Of a stretch of 51,560 nt of DNA, positions 24,515-32,881 are shown piece after piece. Where the stretch lies: assembly GCA_964575225.1 (NCBI GenBank), contig CAZNQW010000003.1:1-51560 (forward strand). The letters are read 5' to 3'. Every line of letters begins with the position of its first letter. Positions within the stretch are counted from its first letter, which is position 1. Position numbers and translations under genes: made by a program. The notes below the pieces were generated by a model. The model was not told the origin of the DNA and did not search any database. It saw nothing but the letters and a program-made list of their open reading frames with translations. This stretch comes from CAZNQW01 sp964575225 (GTDB lineage Bacteria > Chloroflexota > Anaerolineae > JAAYZQ01).

Positions 24515-25840
24515 ATGGAAATCAAAGGCCGGGTATTGCTGATCAACCCCTGGATCGTCGATTTCGCCGCCCACAACCTCTGGATCGAGCCATTGGGGCT
24601 GCTGGCGCTGGGCGCAGCGCTGCGTGAGAACGGCTATGCCGTCCATCTGGTGGATTGCCTGGCGCCTCATCCCGGCACGCCCTCCCCTCGCGGCTATGGG
24701 CAGGGCAAGTTTGCCAAGGTTGACCTGCCCAAACCCGGCCCGGTGGCCCATGTGCCCCGGCGATTTGGGCGCTATGGCCTGCCAGCGGAACAGTTCGATG
24801 CTGCGCTGGCGGCCTTGCCTACGCCCGATCTGGTGCTGGTGACCTCGGGCATGACCTATTGGTATCCCGGCGTCGTCGAGGCCGTTGGGCGGGTGCGGGC
24901 CCGCTTTGGGGCTGTGCCTGTAGCCTTGGGCGGTGTGTATGCCGGCCTTTGTCCCGATCACGCCCGGGCCCACTCGGGCGCCGACCGGGTTGTGGAAGGT
25001 CCCGGGGTGGTCGCCGTGTTGGAAATGGCCGATCAGATCACCGGCGCGCGGTCGGACCCGCAGCGCTATGCCGACCCTCGCACCTGGCCTGCGCCCGCCC
25101 ACGACCTGGCCTTTCGGCCCTATGCGGCGGTGCTCACCTCGTGGGGCTGCCCTTTGCGCTGCACCTATTGTGCCAGCCACCGCTTGCAGCCCACCTTTGT
25201 GCAGCGCTCACCCCAGGCCGTGGTGGACGAGATTCAAGGTTGCTGGCAACGCGGCGCGCGCGATGTGGCCTTTTACGACGACGCCCTGTTGGTGAACGCC
25301 GACCGCCACCTGACGCCGATTTTGGAAGGGGTGCTGGCTCGCGGCCTCACCCCGCGCTTTCACACGCCCAATGGCCTGCATGCTCGGCTGATTTCGGACG
25401 ATCTGGCAGCTTTGATGCGCCGGGTCGGATTTGTCACGGTCCGTCTGTCGTTGGAAACCACCAACGTCCAGCGCCAGCAGGCCACCGGTGGCAAGGTCGA
25501 TAGCCCTTCTTTTGAGCAGGCTGTAGATCGCCTGCAGGCCGCCGGGTTTGGCCCTGCCGACCTGGGCGCCTACATTCTGGCCGGGTTGCCGGGCCAGCCG
25601 CTGGATGAAGTGGAGCGCACCGTGCGTTGGGTCCACAGCCTGAAGGTGCAGGCCAAACTGGCCCTCTACTCGCCCATCCCTGGCACTATCGACGCCGAGG
25701 GGGTGCTTCCGCCCGGCGCCGATCCCCTGCTGCACAACCATACCGTCTTTCCCTATCGGTTGGGCCCGACTCACGTGGCCGAGCTACAGCGGATCAAGCA
25801 ATTGGCCAAAGACGGCAACAACGCCCTGCTGCGTCCCTAG
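24515..25840 (+). CDS. B12-binding-like radical SAM protein
   Basis: A 441-residue protein. Residues 1-170 resemble a degenerate cobalamin-binding domain (VLLINPW start, LVLVTSGMTYWYPGV, VALGGVYAGL). The usual DxHxxG is not seen. The radical SAM core follows with SWGCPLRCTYCAS (Cys212, Cys216, Cys219) and a glycine-rich ILAGLPGQPLDEV strand. Family members include the large group of class B-like methyltransferases and ring-forming enzymes, and the reaction cannot be named. It is transcribed divergently from the MobA-like gene. Confidence 0.85.
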   Translation: MEIKGRVLLINPWIVDFAAHNLWIEPLGLLALGAALRENGYAVHLVDCLAPHPGTPSPRGYGQGKFAKVDLPKPGPVAHVPRRFGRYGLPAEQFDAALAALPTPDLVLVTSGMTYWYPGVVEAVGRVRARFGAVPVALGGVYAGLCPDHARAHSGADRVVEGPGVVAVLEMADQITGARSDPQRYADPRTWPAPAHDLAFRPYAAVLTSWGCPLRCTYCASHRLQPTFVQRSPQAVVDEIQGCWQRGARDVAFYDDALLVNADRHLTPILEGVLARGLTPRFHTPNGLHARLISDDLAALMRRVGFVTVRLSLETTNVQRQQATGGKVDSPSFEQAVDRLQAAGFGPADLGAYILAGLPGQPLDEVERTVRWVHSLKVQAKLALYSPIPGTIDAEGVLPPGADPLLHNHTVFPYRLGPTHVAELQRIKQLAKDGNNALLRP

Positions 25841-25869
25841 CGCCGCTCCAGGCGACGCATGCGTCTCCC

Positions 25870-27252
25870 TTACCCGTCCGGCTCGTAGCCCCTGCGGCGG
25901 GCGCGGTCCAGCAACTCCTGGGCCAGCTCGTTGTGGCGGGCCACCAGCGCCGGCAGGTCGACGCCCAGCAGTTGGCCCTTTTCCACGACGATCCGCCCGT
26001 TGATGACCGACAGATCCACCTGGGGTGGCGCGCAGAACAGGAGCGCTGCCAGGGGATCGGCCTGGGCCCCGGCTGCCGCCAGCCGGTCGGTGCGCACGCC
26101 GATCAGATCGGCAGCCATGCCCGGACTCAATACCCCGATGTCGTCGCGGCCCAACACCGCCGCTCCCCCTCGGGTGCCCAGCGCCAGCACCTCTTCGGCG
26201 CTTATGGCCGACGCGCCCAGTTGCACCCGCTGCAACAGCAGGGCCTGGCGGGCTTCGGCTAGCATGTGGCCGCTGTCGTTGCTGGCGCTGCCGTCGACGG
26301 CCAATCCCACCTTGACCCCGGCATCGAGCATGGCCCGGATGGGGGCAATGCCGCTGCCCAGCCTCATGTTGGAGCTGGGGCAGTGGGCCACGCCCGTGCC
26401 GGTGGAGGCCATCAAACCGATCTCTTGCTCGTTGACGTGGACGCAGTGGGCCCACCACACGTCGGGCCCGATCCACTCCAACCGGCGCATCAGCTCGACC
26501 GGCCGCACACCGAATTTCTTCAGGCAAAAGGCTTCTTCGTCCTGGGTCTCGGCGACGTGGGTGTGGAGGGTCAAGCCATGCCGGCGGGCAAAGGCCGCGG
26601 CGCTGCGCATCAGGTCGGGCGACACGGAAAAGGGCGAGCAGGGGGCCACGACGATGCGGCACATGGCAAAGGAGGCAGGGTCGTGATAGCGCTCGACGGC
26701 GCGGTCGCAATCGGCCAGGATGTCGGCTTCGCTTTCGACCACCGAGTCGGGGGGCAGCCCACCCTGCGAGCGGCCCAGCGACATGCTGCCCCGGCTGGGG
26801 TGGAAGCGCACTCCCAACTCGCGAGCTGCGCGGATCTCGTCGTCGATGGCGCTGTCGTTGGGGTAAAGGTACAGGTGGTCGGCCACGGTAGTGCAGCCGG
26901 AAAGGATCAGCTCGCTGAGGGCAATGAGGGCGCTGACATACACCGCTTCGCTGCTCAGTCCGGCCCAGATGGGGTACAGTGTGCGCAGCCAGTCGAACAG
27001 TTCGGCGTCTTGGGCATCGGGCAGGGCGCGGGTCAGGCTTTGGTACAGGTGGTGGTGGGTGTTGACCAGTCCCGGCAAAACCACGAGGTTCTGGGCGTCG
27101 ATCACCTGGTCGGCGGCGGGCGGCAGATCGCGGCTGGGGCCCACCTGGCGGATGACTGGGCCCTCGATGTAGACGCCGCCGTCGACGATCCGCTCGCGGC
27201 GGTCGTTCATGGTCGCCAGCAGCCGGGCGTTTTTGATCAGGAGTGTGGACAT
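25870..27252 (-). CDS. Amidohydrolase, probable 8-oxoguanine deaminase
   Basis: A 460-residue amidohydrolase of the ATZ/TRZ/SsnA group. Metal ligands are visible in NTHHHLYQ, HTHVAETQDE and AVDGSASND, and HCVHVNEQEI adds a further His. The stretch HHHLYQSLTRALPDAQDAELF matches enzymes described as 8-oxoguanine deaminase, which convert 8-oxoguanine to urate and ammonia; guanine or another aminated ring is possible. The ATG has GGAGG in front. It converges on the radical SAM gene with 29 bases between. Confidence 0.82.
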   Translation of the reverse strand: MSTLLIKNARLLATMNDRRERIVDGGVYIEGPVIRQVGPSRDLPPAADQVIDAQNLVVLPGLVNTHHHLYQSLTRALPDAQDAELFDWLRTLYPIWAGLSSEAVYVSALIALSELILSGCTTVADHLYLYPNDSAIDDEIRAARELGVRFHPSRGSMSLGRSQGGLPPDSVVESEADILADCDRAVERYHDPASFAMCRIVVAPCSPFSVSPDLMRSAAAFARRHGLTLHTHVAETQDEEAFCLKKFGVRPVELMRRLEWIGPDVWWAHCVHVNEQEIGLMASTGTGVAHCPSSNMRLGSGIAPIRAMLDAGVKVGLAVDGSASNDSGHMLAEARQALLLQRVQLGASAISAEEVLALGTRGGAAVLGRDDIGVLSPGMAADLIGVRTDRLAAAGAQADPLAALLFCAPPQVDLSVINGRIVVEKGQLLGVDLPALVARHNELAQELLDRARRRGYEPDG

Positions 27253-27646
27253 GGGTCCTCCTTCTGTAGGGCGATGGCTCCATTCTAACACAGGCCGGGG
27301 TGGGCGTCAACGGTATTTTGTTGTTTCGGAAAAAGTGGTCAGGGCCCTGTCAAAGTCGCGTGCTGGCTTCGGTTGCTGTTCCACGGGAGCGCACCGCAAC
27401 TCGTAAGAGCTCCCCCTGGCGTCGTGCCCGCGGAAGCGCCTGTGTACCCACAGGCAGCATCCATTCTAGGGCACAAGGCGTATGGACCCCCGCCTTCGCG
27501 GGGGTGACCCGCGGGTTGCAAGGGTTACAGCTTGTTCAGAAGGACTTTGACAGGCCCCTGCAGAAGGGGTGGGTGGCTGTGGCGATTTGGCGGCAATCAT
27601 GGTACAATGGCCATGACCGAACGACTCTGTACACAGGAGCCCAGAA
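27253..27646. other. Non-coding stretch with repeat copy A and phoP upstream region
   Basis: There is no convincing gene. It holds the dispersed repeat at 27337-27506 and the region before phoP, where TACAAT (27603-27608) could be a -10 with no clear -35. Confidence 0.6.
27337..27506 (+). repeat. Dispersed repeat, copy A
   Basis: About 170 bp similar to 46413-46577 in the same orientation. The first 54 bases match with only two differences, and the GGGCACAAGGCGTATGGA block and the final TTCGCGGGGGTG are also shared. The 3' end has a CCCCCGCC/CGCGGGGG hairpin like common REP elements. No open frame is conserved convincingly between copies. Confidence 0.85.
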
Positions 27647-28381
27647 ATGACCCAGCAGGCAACTTCGGGTGCCCAATCCGACAGGATCCTGATCGTCGAG
27701 GACGATGCGACGTTGCTCGATACCCTCGAGTATAACCTGACCGCCGAGGGCTATCGGGTGCTGACCGCTATCGATGGCCGCGATGCGATTCAGGTGGCCC
27801 GCGACGAAAAGCCCGACCTGGTGCTGTTGGACGTGATGTTGCCGGGACTGGACGGCTTGGAAGTCTGTCGCATCCTGCGCCGCGAGATGAATGTGCCGAT
27901 CCTGATGCTTACGGCCCGGACCGACGAAGTAGACCGCGTGGTGGGGTTGGAAATGGGCGCCGATGACTATTTGACCAAGCCCTTTTCTATGCGCGAGCTG
28001 CTGGCCCGGGTCAAGGCCTTGTTGCGGCGCGTGCGCCTGATTCGGGAGGAGATGGTCGCTGAGCAAGAAGAAGCAGGCTCCGAATTGCTGCGCTTTGGCG
28101 ATCTGTCCATCGACCCGGATCGCCGTGAAGTGCTTTGGCGGGGCAAGGTGCTGCATCTGAAGCCCAAGGAATACGAGTTGTTGGCTTTTTTGGCCCGCCA
28201 TCGGGGCATGCCCCTGACCCGCGACCTGCTGCTGGAACGGGTGTGGGGCTGGGACTATGGTGGGGGCAGCCGTACCGTCGACGTCCATGTGCGGTGGCTG
28301 CGCGAAAAGATCGAGGCCGATCCTGCCAATCCCGAACGAATCGTCACGGTGCGCGGGGTCGGCTACTGCTTTGAGGGGTAG
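27647..28381 (+). CDS. phoP: OmpR-family response regulator, PhoP/PhoB type
   Basis: A 244-residue regulator. The receiver domain has the acidic pair ED (18-20), phospho-acceptor Asp62 (LVLLDVMLPGLDG) and Lys in LTKPFSMREL. The C-terminal winged helix ends in RTVDVHVRWLREKIE and VRGVGYCF. It is followed 4 bases later by its sensor kinase and lies about 3 kb upstream of the pst operon, whose promoter region carries PhoP-type repeats. It is therefore very likely the phosphate-starvation regulator. Confidence 0.9.
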   Translation: MTQQATSGAQSDRILIVEDDATLLDTLEYNLTAEGYRVLTAIDGRDAIQVARDEKPDLVLLDVMLPGLDGLEVCRILRREMNVPILMLTARTDEVDRVVGLEMGADDYLTKPFSMRELLARVKALLRRVRLIREEMVAEQEEAGSELLRFGDLSIDPDRREVLWRGKVLHLKPKEYELLAFLARHRGMPLTRDLLLERVWGWDYGGGSRTVDVHVRWLREKIEADPANPERIVTVRGVGYCFEG

Positions 28382-28385
28382 GGAC

Positions 28386-30155
28386 ATGTTTCGTTCTTTG
28401 CGCTGGCGGATTGCTCTGCCTTATGCAGCTCTGATTCTGGTCGTCACGTTGGGTCTGGCCTTGTATGTCTCGAACCGGGTGAGCGAGACGCGGCGGGTCG
28501 ATCTGGAAGCCCATCTGTTGGCCGATGCCCGGCTGTTGACCGACGGCCTCTTGCCCTTTTTCTCCCCTCCGGCCGATGCCGGCGACCTGGACGCGGCCGT
28601 GCGTCGCTGGGCCGACCTGCTGGAGGCGCGGGTGACGGTCATTGCCGCCGACGGTGCGGTGGCGGGCGAGTCCCACGAGGATCGGACCCAGATGGACAAT
28701 CATTTGAACCGACCCGAAGTGCAACTGGCCTTGTCGGTGGGGCAAGGCAGCAGCCGCCGTTACAGCGCTACCGAAGGCTATGAGATGATGTATGCGGCTG
28801 TGCCCATTATCGATCCCACGAGCGGGGCTGTGCTGGGTGTGGTGCGCGTGGCCCTTCCCTTGCGCGACATTGAGGTCCATGAGGCCGATCTGCGCGAGGG
28901 TATTCTGATGGCCGGACTGACGGTGGCGGCATTGGCCCTACTCCTGGCGGTGTTGATCGCCGAGCGGACGACGCATCCGGTACGCCGGCTGACAGAGGTC
29001 GCCGGGCGCATGGCTGACGGCGATCTGAGCGCTCGCCTGTGGCCCACCAGGCAGGATGAAGTCGGCAAACTCACCCGCACCTTTAACCACATGGCCGATC
29101 GGCTTCGCGATCAGGTGACGAGCCTCGACGCGGAGCAGGGACGGCTGGCAGCCGTGTTGGAGCACATGGCCGACGGTGTGCTGATCACTGACCGGGGCGG
29201 CCATGTGGGGCTCGTGAACGCCGCGGCGGCGCGATTGCTGTCCTTCCCCGCGGATCGCGTCTTGGGACGCCCACTGGTTCAGGTGGCGCCCTTTCATGCC
29301 CTGCTCGAGCTGTGGAAAAAGGCGGAGGACAAGGGGGTGGAACAGGTCGGCACCGTGGATCTGGGTCATCAGGGGTTGTTCTTGCAGGCGATTGTCACTC
29401 CCTTTGAGACGGCAGGCGAAACGGGCTACCTGGTCATCCTCCAAGATCTGACTCGCATCCGCCGCTTGGAGACGGTGCGCCGCGATTTCGTCAGCAATAT
29501 TTCCCACGAGCTGCGAACCCCGCTGGCGGGACTCAAGGCCCTGGTCGACACGCTGCAGGGTGGGGCATTGCACGATCCGGTCGCCGCGCAGCGCTTTCTC
29601 AAGCGGATGGATGGTGAGGTGGATGCTCTGACTCAGATGGTGGAAGAACTGTTGGAGCTGTCGCGCATCGAATCGGGGCAGGCGCCCCTGCGCTTGGCGC
29701 CAGCGCCGATCGCCGAGGTGATGATCCCGCCGGTGGAGCGACTGCGACCCCAGGCCGAGCGAGCCGGGCTGAGCCTGACCATCTCGCTGGCCAACGATCT
29801 GCCGCCGGTTCAGGCCGACCTGGATCGGGTGCGTACGGTGGTCACCAACCTGGTGCACAATGCCATCAAGTTTACTCCCCCGGGTGGAAGCGTGACAGTA
29901 TCGGTCGAGGCGCGGGACAAGGAAGCCGTCTTTGCCGTGCAGGACAGCGGCGTGGGCATTCCGGCTGCCGACCTGTCCCGCATTTTTGAGCGCTTTTACA
30001 AGGCCGACCGGGCGCGCAGCGGGGGCGGCACCGGTCTGGGGTTGGCCATTTCCCGCCACATTGTCGAGGGCCACGGCGGACGCATCTGGGCCGAGAGTGT
30101 GGAGGGCAAGGGGAGTACCTTTTATTTCACGCTGCCATTCGCGGGTAGTGTGTAG
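28386..30155 (+). CDS. phoR: Sensor histidine kinase, PhoR type
   Basis: A 589-residue kinase. It has a membrane helix at 8-28, an extracytoplasmic sensor region to about 175, a second helix near 180-200, then HAMP, a PAS domain (AAVLEHMADGVLITDRGG) and HisKA with the phospho-His in FVSNISHELRTPLAG. The ATPase domain shows LVHNAIKFTPPGG and GGTGLGLAISRHIVEGHGG. The PAS plus PhoR-like order and the phoP neighbour support a role in phosphate sensing. Its last 34 bases overlap the 3' end of surE on the other strand. Confidence 0.9.
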   Translation: MFRSLRWRIALPYAALILVVTLGLALYVSNRVSETRRVDLEAHLLADARLLTDGLLPFFSPPADAGDLDAAVRRWADLLEARVTVIAADGAVAGESHEDRTQMDNHLNRPEVQLALSVGQGSSRRYSATEGYEMMYAAVPIIDPTSGAVLGVVRVALPLRDIEVHEADLREGILMAGLTVAALALLLAVLIAERTTHPVRRLTEVAGRMADGDLSARLWPTRQDEVGKLTRTFNHMADRLRDQVTSLDAEQGRLAAVLEHMADGVLITDRGGHVGLVNAAAARLLSFPADRVLGRPLVQVAPFHALLELWKKAEDKGVEQVGTVDLGHQGLFLQAIVTPFETAGETGYLVILQDLTRIRRLETVRRDFVSNISHELRTPLAGLKALVDTLQGGALHDPVAAQRFLKRMDGEVDALTQMVEELLELSRIESGQAPLRLAPAPIAEVMIPPVERLRPQAERAGLSLTISLANDLPPVQADLDRVRTVVTNLVHNAIKFTPPGGSVTVSVEARDKEAVFAVQDSGVGIPAADLSRIFERFYKADRARSGGGTGLGLAISRHIVEGHGGRIWAESVEGKGSTFYFTLPFAGSV

Positions 30156-31126
30156 GTCCAGCCGGAACCTGCGAATCTAGTTTCCTCTTGCGCGAAAGAG
30201 TGAGCCCCAGCGATCCGGTCGGCTGTGGCTTCGGCGACTGTTCCTGACAGCCATTCGTCGATGGGCGGCTTCCACGGCCAGAAAAATCCTGATCGCGCGC
30301 AAGAGTCGCCGCGCAGGCAACTCTCCAGCGTCGACAGGCCGACCCTCGATGTCAGGTTCAGGGACAGCGGCGTGACCGATACCACGCGATCGATGTCCAC
30401 GGCATAGATATCCGAGCCCCGTTCGCAATCCCCACTGTGCGCCAACAGACGATAGCCCGGTCGCCCGGAGCCATTCTTGCGATCAGGCGCCGTGGGCCAG
30501 AAGTAACGGCATTGGGAAAGGTGGGTCACGCGCCAGGGGGTAGTAGTGGCGGCGTCCCTGGGGATGTTAAGGCTCAGGGCATGGACGTCGTCAGGTAGGG
30601 CATTGGACAGGAGATTCGCGGCAAACTCTTGTGTGAATGCCTTGGCTGCCGTATAGTCCGCGGCTTTGTCCCCCGTGAGATGACAAGCCGGGTCCATCTC
30701 CAGCGAGACGGCCAAAGCCGGAATGTCAAAGGCCGCGGCTTCCAACGCCGCGCCGATGGTGCCCGATACGGTCACCTCGGTTCCCAGGTTGACGCCAAAG
30801 TTGATGCCCGATACCACCAGAGCGATGGGGCGGGGCGCCAATTCCAACAGGGCATGCTGCACGGCCAACGCCGGGCTGCCGTCTACGGCATGGGCCGTTA
30901 CCATCTGCCCACCCCGTTCGACCTGGGTCGTGCTCACCCGGCCTGTCACGTGGTGGGGCATCGAGCGCCCGGCGCCCGACCACTGACGGTCGGGGGCTAC
31001 GACCAAGACCTCGCCCAGAGGAAGCAGCGCGTCGACGCTGGCCCACAGGCCGTCGGACTCCACCCCATCGTCGTTTGTCACCAGAATTAATGGTTTACTC
31101 AAGTTCGTTTTCCTCTCGTTTTTCAT
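30122..31126 (-). CDS. surE: 5'/3'-nucleotidase SurE, long form
   Basis: A 334-residue SurE. The catalytic motifs are ILVTNDDGVESDGL, VVAPDRQWSG and VVSGINFGVNLGTEVTVSGTIGAA. Normal SurE proteins have about 250 residues. Here a C-terminal extension of roughly 60-80 residues (from about SVTPLSLNLTS onward, with CLRGDSCARSGFF) runs into the phoR gene on the other strand. ATG at 31126 is used; a TTG at 31102 with GAGAGG in front gives a more usual N-terminus. The place between phoR and pstS fits a phosphate-salvage role. Confidence 0.88.
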   Translation of the reverse strand: MKNERKTNLSKPLILVTNDDGVESDGLWASVDALLPLGEVLVVAPDRQWSGAGRSMPHHVTGRVSTTQVERGGQMVTAHAVDGSPALAVQHALLELAPRPIALVVSGINFGVNLGTEVTVSGTIGAALEAAAFDIPALAVSLEMDPACHLTGDKAADYTAAKAFTQEFAANLLSNALPDDVHALSLNIPRDAATTTPWRVTHLSQCRYFWPTAPDRKNGSGRPGYRLLAHSGDCERGSDIYAVDIDRVVSVTPLSLNLTSRVGLSTLESCLRGDSCARSGFFWPWKPPIDEWLSGTVAEATADRIAGAHSFAQEETRFAGSGWTYTLPANGSVK

Positions 31127-31173
31127 TCGTTGACTCCACTGAAGCAAGCCGTTTTAGCGGGTGAAATGGGTGG

Positions 31174-31208
31174 TATGTGGTGTGCGCGCGAAGCGTGCAC
31201 ACCACATA
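31174..31208. repeat. Inverted repeat upstream of surE
   Basis: Arms TATGTGGTGTGC and GCACACCACATA (31174-31185, 31197-31208) with an 11-base loop. It could be an operator or a transcription hairpin; the role is unknown. Confidence 0.7.
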
Positions 31209-31279
31209 CGGTACCTGTTTTCCCCGACGACCCTCTTTGCAGGGCAGTCATTCATTGTCTCTATCTTACCACGGTTGGT

Positions 31280-31340
31280 TTAACGCCTGGTTAAGGCGCT
31301 GTTAACGCGCTGTTAACGCGCTGTTAACGCTTGGTAAAGG
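31280..31340. promoter_or_regulatory. PhoP-box-like array 1 (six half-sites, 11-bp period)
   Basis: Half-sites start at 31280 (TTAACG), 31291 (TTAAGG), 31302, 31313 and 31324 (TTAACG), and 31335 (TAAAGG), each exactly 11 bp apart. This is the spacing of PhoP tandem sites in Bacillus. It may serve surE, pstS or both. Confidence 0.8.
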
Positions 31341-31418
31341 TTTTCAGTGTCGCCCGCGAGACTTGCTGAATCGCAGGGGCATGGCAGGTCTTTCCCGAGC
31401 GCACCATGCGTCGTCCGT

Positions 31419-31449
31419 TGTACGGGCGGGTTTCAAACCCGCCCGTACA
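31419..31449. repeat. Perfect 15-bp inverted repeat
   Basis: Arms 31419-31433 and 31435-31449 pair perfectly with one base between (TGTACGGGCGGGTTT and its complement). The lack of a T-run and the symmetric GC-rich form suggest a REP-like element. Confidence 0.75.
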
Positions 31450-31593
31450 GTTGGGCGAAAATTATGCAGGATCTCTAGATCCAGCGCAACGGGCGCGGGT
31501 GCCCATACAAGGTGCTAGGTTCCCCCATTGCTACATGGAGAATTGCCGGCAACAACCCTTCAACGAAGCGAGGGCGGGGCAGCCGGCGAATTG

Positions 31594-31654
31594 TTAACAA
31601 GTTGTTAACCATTTGTTAGCAAAGCCTTAACCGGGCCTTATTCCTGTGTTAACA
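31594..31654 (+). promoter_or_regulatory. PhoP-box-like array 2 (six half-sites, 11-bp period)
   Basis: Half-sites start at 31594 (TTAACA), 31605 (TTAACC), 31616 (TTAGCA), 31627 (TTAACC), 31638 (TTATTC) and 31649 (TTAACA), each 11 bp apart. The array ends 40 bases before the pstS -10. Confidence 0.85.
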
Positions 31655-31694
31655 ACGGCATAGTACTCTATCCGAGGCAAGGAACGGCTTGCCG

Positions 31695-31700
31695 TATAAT
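31695..31700 (+). promoter_or_regulatory. -10 element of pstS
   Basis: A perfect TATAAT has no recognisable -35 at the right distance, as expected for an activator-dependent promoter under PhoP. Confidence 0.6.
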
Positions 31701-31730
31701 CATCTGTTGAAATTGGAGGAGAGATTTACT

Positions 31731-32780
31731 ATGCGTCGTCTAGGGTTTATGGTGTTAATGGTTGCCGTGTTGGTTGTGGCTGCGTGTGGAACGCCGGCAG
31801 CGACCCCGGTGCCCCAGGTTGTCAAGGAAACGGTCCAGGTCAAAGAGACTGTGGCGGTCAAGGAGACGGTTCAAGTCGTGGTGACTCAGGAAGTGGTCCA
31901 AGAGGTTCAGGTCCTGGGTCTGCCGGAGGTGAATCCGTTGGAAGTGAGCGGAGACATTGTGACGGCCGGCAGCTCGACGGTCTATCCGTTGTCGGAGGCG
32001 ATGGCTGAGCGGTTCCAGGATGAGGGCTACTCGGGGAGTATCACCATCGACAGCATCGGCAGCGGAGCCGGGTTCGAGCGGTTCTGTGTGCAGGGCGAGA
32101 CGGACATTGCCAACGCCAGCCGCGGCATCAAGGATTCGGAAGTGGAATCGTGCCGGGCGATTGGGCGGGAGCCGATCGAGTTTCGTGTGGGGACCGACGC
32201 GCTGGCCGTGGTGGTGAGTCAGGCCAACGAGTTTGCAGCGAATGCGACGTTGTCGGAACTGGCGCTGATCTTTTCGACGGCGAGCACCTGGGCCGACGTG
32301 AATCCCGAGTGGCCGGCGGAGCCGATCCAGCGCTTTATTCCGGGCACGGACAGTGGGACCTTTGACTTTTTCGTGGAAGAGGTGTTTGACAACGATAAGG
32401 AGCCGATTCTGGCCGCGTCGAACACGCAGTTGAGCGAGGACGACAACGTGCTGGTGCAGGGAGTGCTGGGCAGCCCGTACGCTATCGGTTTCTTTGGGTA
32501 CGCCTACTATGCGGAGAATGCGGGTGCGCTCAAGATTCTATCGATAGAGGGTGTAGAGCCGAGCGCTGCCTCGGTGGATTCAGGGGACTATCCGCTGGCC
32601 CGGCCGCTGTTCATCTACTCGACGGCCGAGATCATGAGTGAAAAGCCGCAGGTAGGGTCGTTCATCAACTTTTACCTGAGCTATGTGAACGAAGAGATTG
32701 GCCGGGTTGGCTACTTTCCGGCCAGTGCGGATGCGCTGACTGTCGCCCAGCAAGCCTGGCTCGACGCCATGGGCCAATAG
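31731..32780 (+). CDS. pstS: Phosphate-binding lipoprotein PstS
   Basis: A 349-residue substrate-binding protein of the high-affinity phosphate ABC transporter. A lipoprotein signal ends in LVVAAC (Cys19), so it should be anchored on the outer face of the membrane. A Val/Lys/Glu/Gln-rich linker (29-60) with repeats of the type QVKETVAVKETV leads to the binding domain (ITIDSIGSGAGFERFC, PGTDSGTFDFF). The ATG is preceded by TTGGAGGAGAG. It is the first gene of the pst operon, behind PhoP-type boxes. Confidence 0.93.
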   Translation: MRRLGFMVLMVAVLVVAACGTPAATPVPQVVKETVQVKETVAVKETVQVVVTQEVVQEVQVLGLPEVNPLEVSGDIVTAGSSTVYPLSEAMAERFQDEGYSGSITIDSIGSGAGFERFCVQGETDIANASRGIKDSEVESCRAIGREPIEFRVGTDALAVVVSQANEFAANATLSELALIFSTASTWADVNPEWPAEPIQRFIPGTDSGTFDFFVEEVFDNDKEPILAASNTQLSEDDNVLVQGVLGSPYAIGFFGYAYYAENAGALKILSIEGVEPSAASVDSGDYPLARPLFIYSTAEIMSEKPQVGSFINFYLSYVNEEIGRVGYFPASADALTVAQQAWLDAMGQ

Positions 32781-32796
32781 CCGGTTCCATGCTTCA

Positions 32797-32832
32797 CCGT
32801 TGGGGAAGGGGTGGAAGCTCCTTCCCCAACGG
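32797..32832 (+). terminator. Intercistronic hairpin between pstS and pstC
   Basis: A perfect 13-bp stem (32797-32809 with 32820-32832) and a 10-base loop, followed by CCCTGTTT. It probably stabilises the pstS message or partly terminates transcription, so that more PstS than permease is made. Confidence 0.7.
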
Positions 32833-32881
32833 CCCTGTTTGATGCAAGGCGGATTGGCTTGCCTTGCTTCGGAGGAAACGG

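Larger units (their letters stand above)
31127..31730. other. Long regulatory region between surE and pstS
   Basis: A 604-base stretch without a gene. In order it holds a palindrome (31174-31208), the first array of 11-bp TTAACG repeats (31280-31340), a perfect GC-rich palindrome (31419-31449), the second array (31594-31654) and the pstS -10. Confidence 0.8.

Noticed and set aside
24008..25180. 390-codon minus-strand open frame across the MobA-like/radical SAM divergent promoters
   Set aside because: It crosses two good promoters and two real starts, and shows no family likeness.
25784..27310. 508-codon minus-strand open frame over the amidohydrolase
   Set aside because: Low-complexity Arg/Pro/Gly product in another frame; the amidohydrolase frame has all metal-binding motifs.
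27300..27650. Small open frame over repeat copy A with WTPAFAGVT-type peptide
   Set aside because: This peptide is the usual chance translation of REP-like hairpins; the frame is not kept in copy B.
31280..31654. CRISPR-like reading of the regular TTAAC repeats
   Set aside because: Units are only 11 bp with no spacers, which fits a regulator site and not a CRISPR array.
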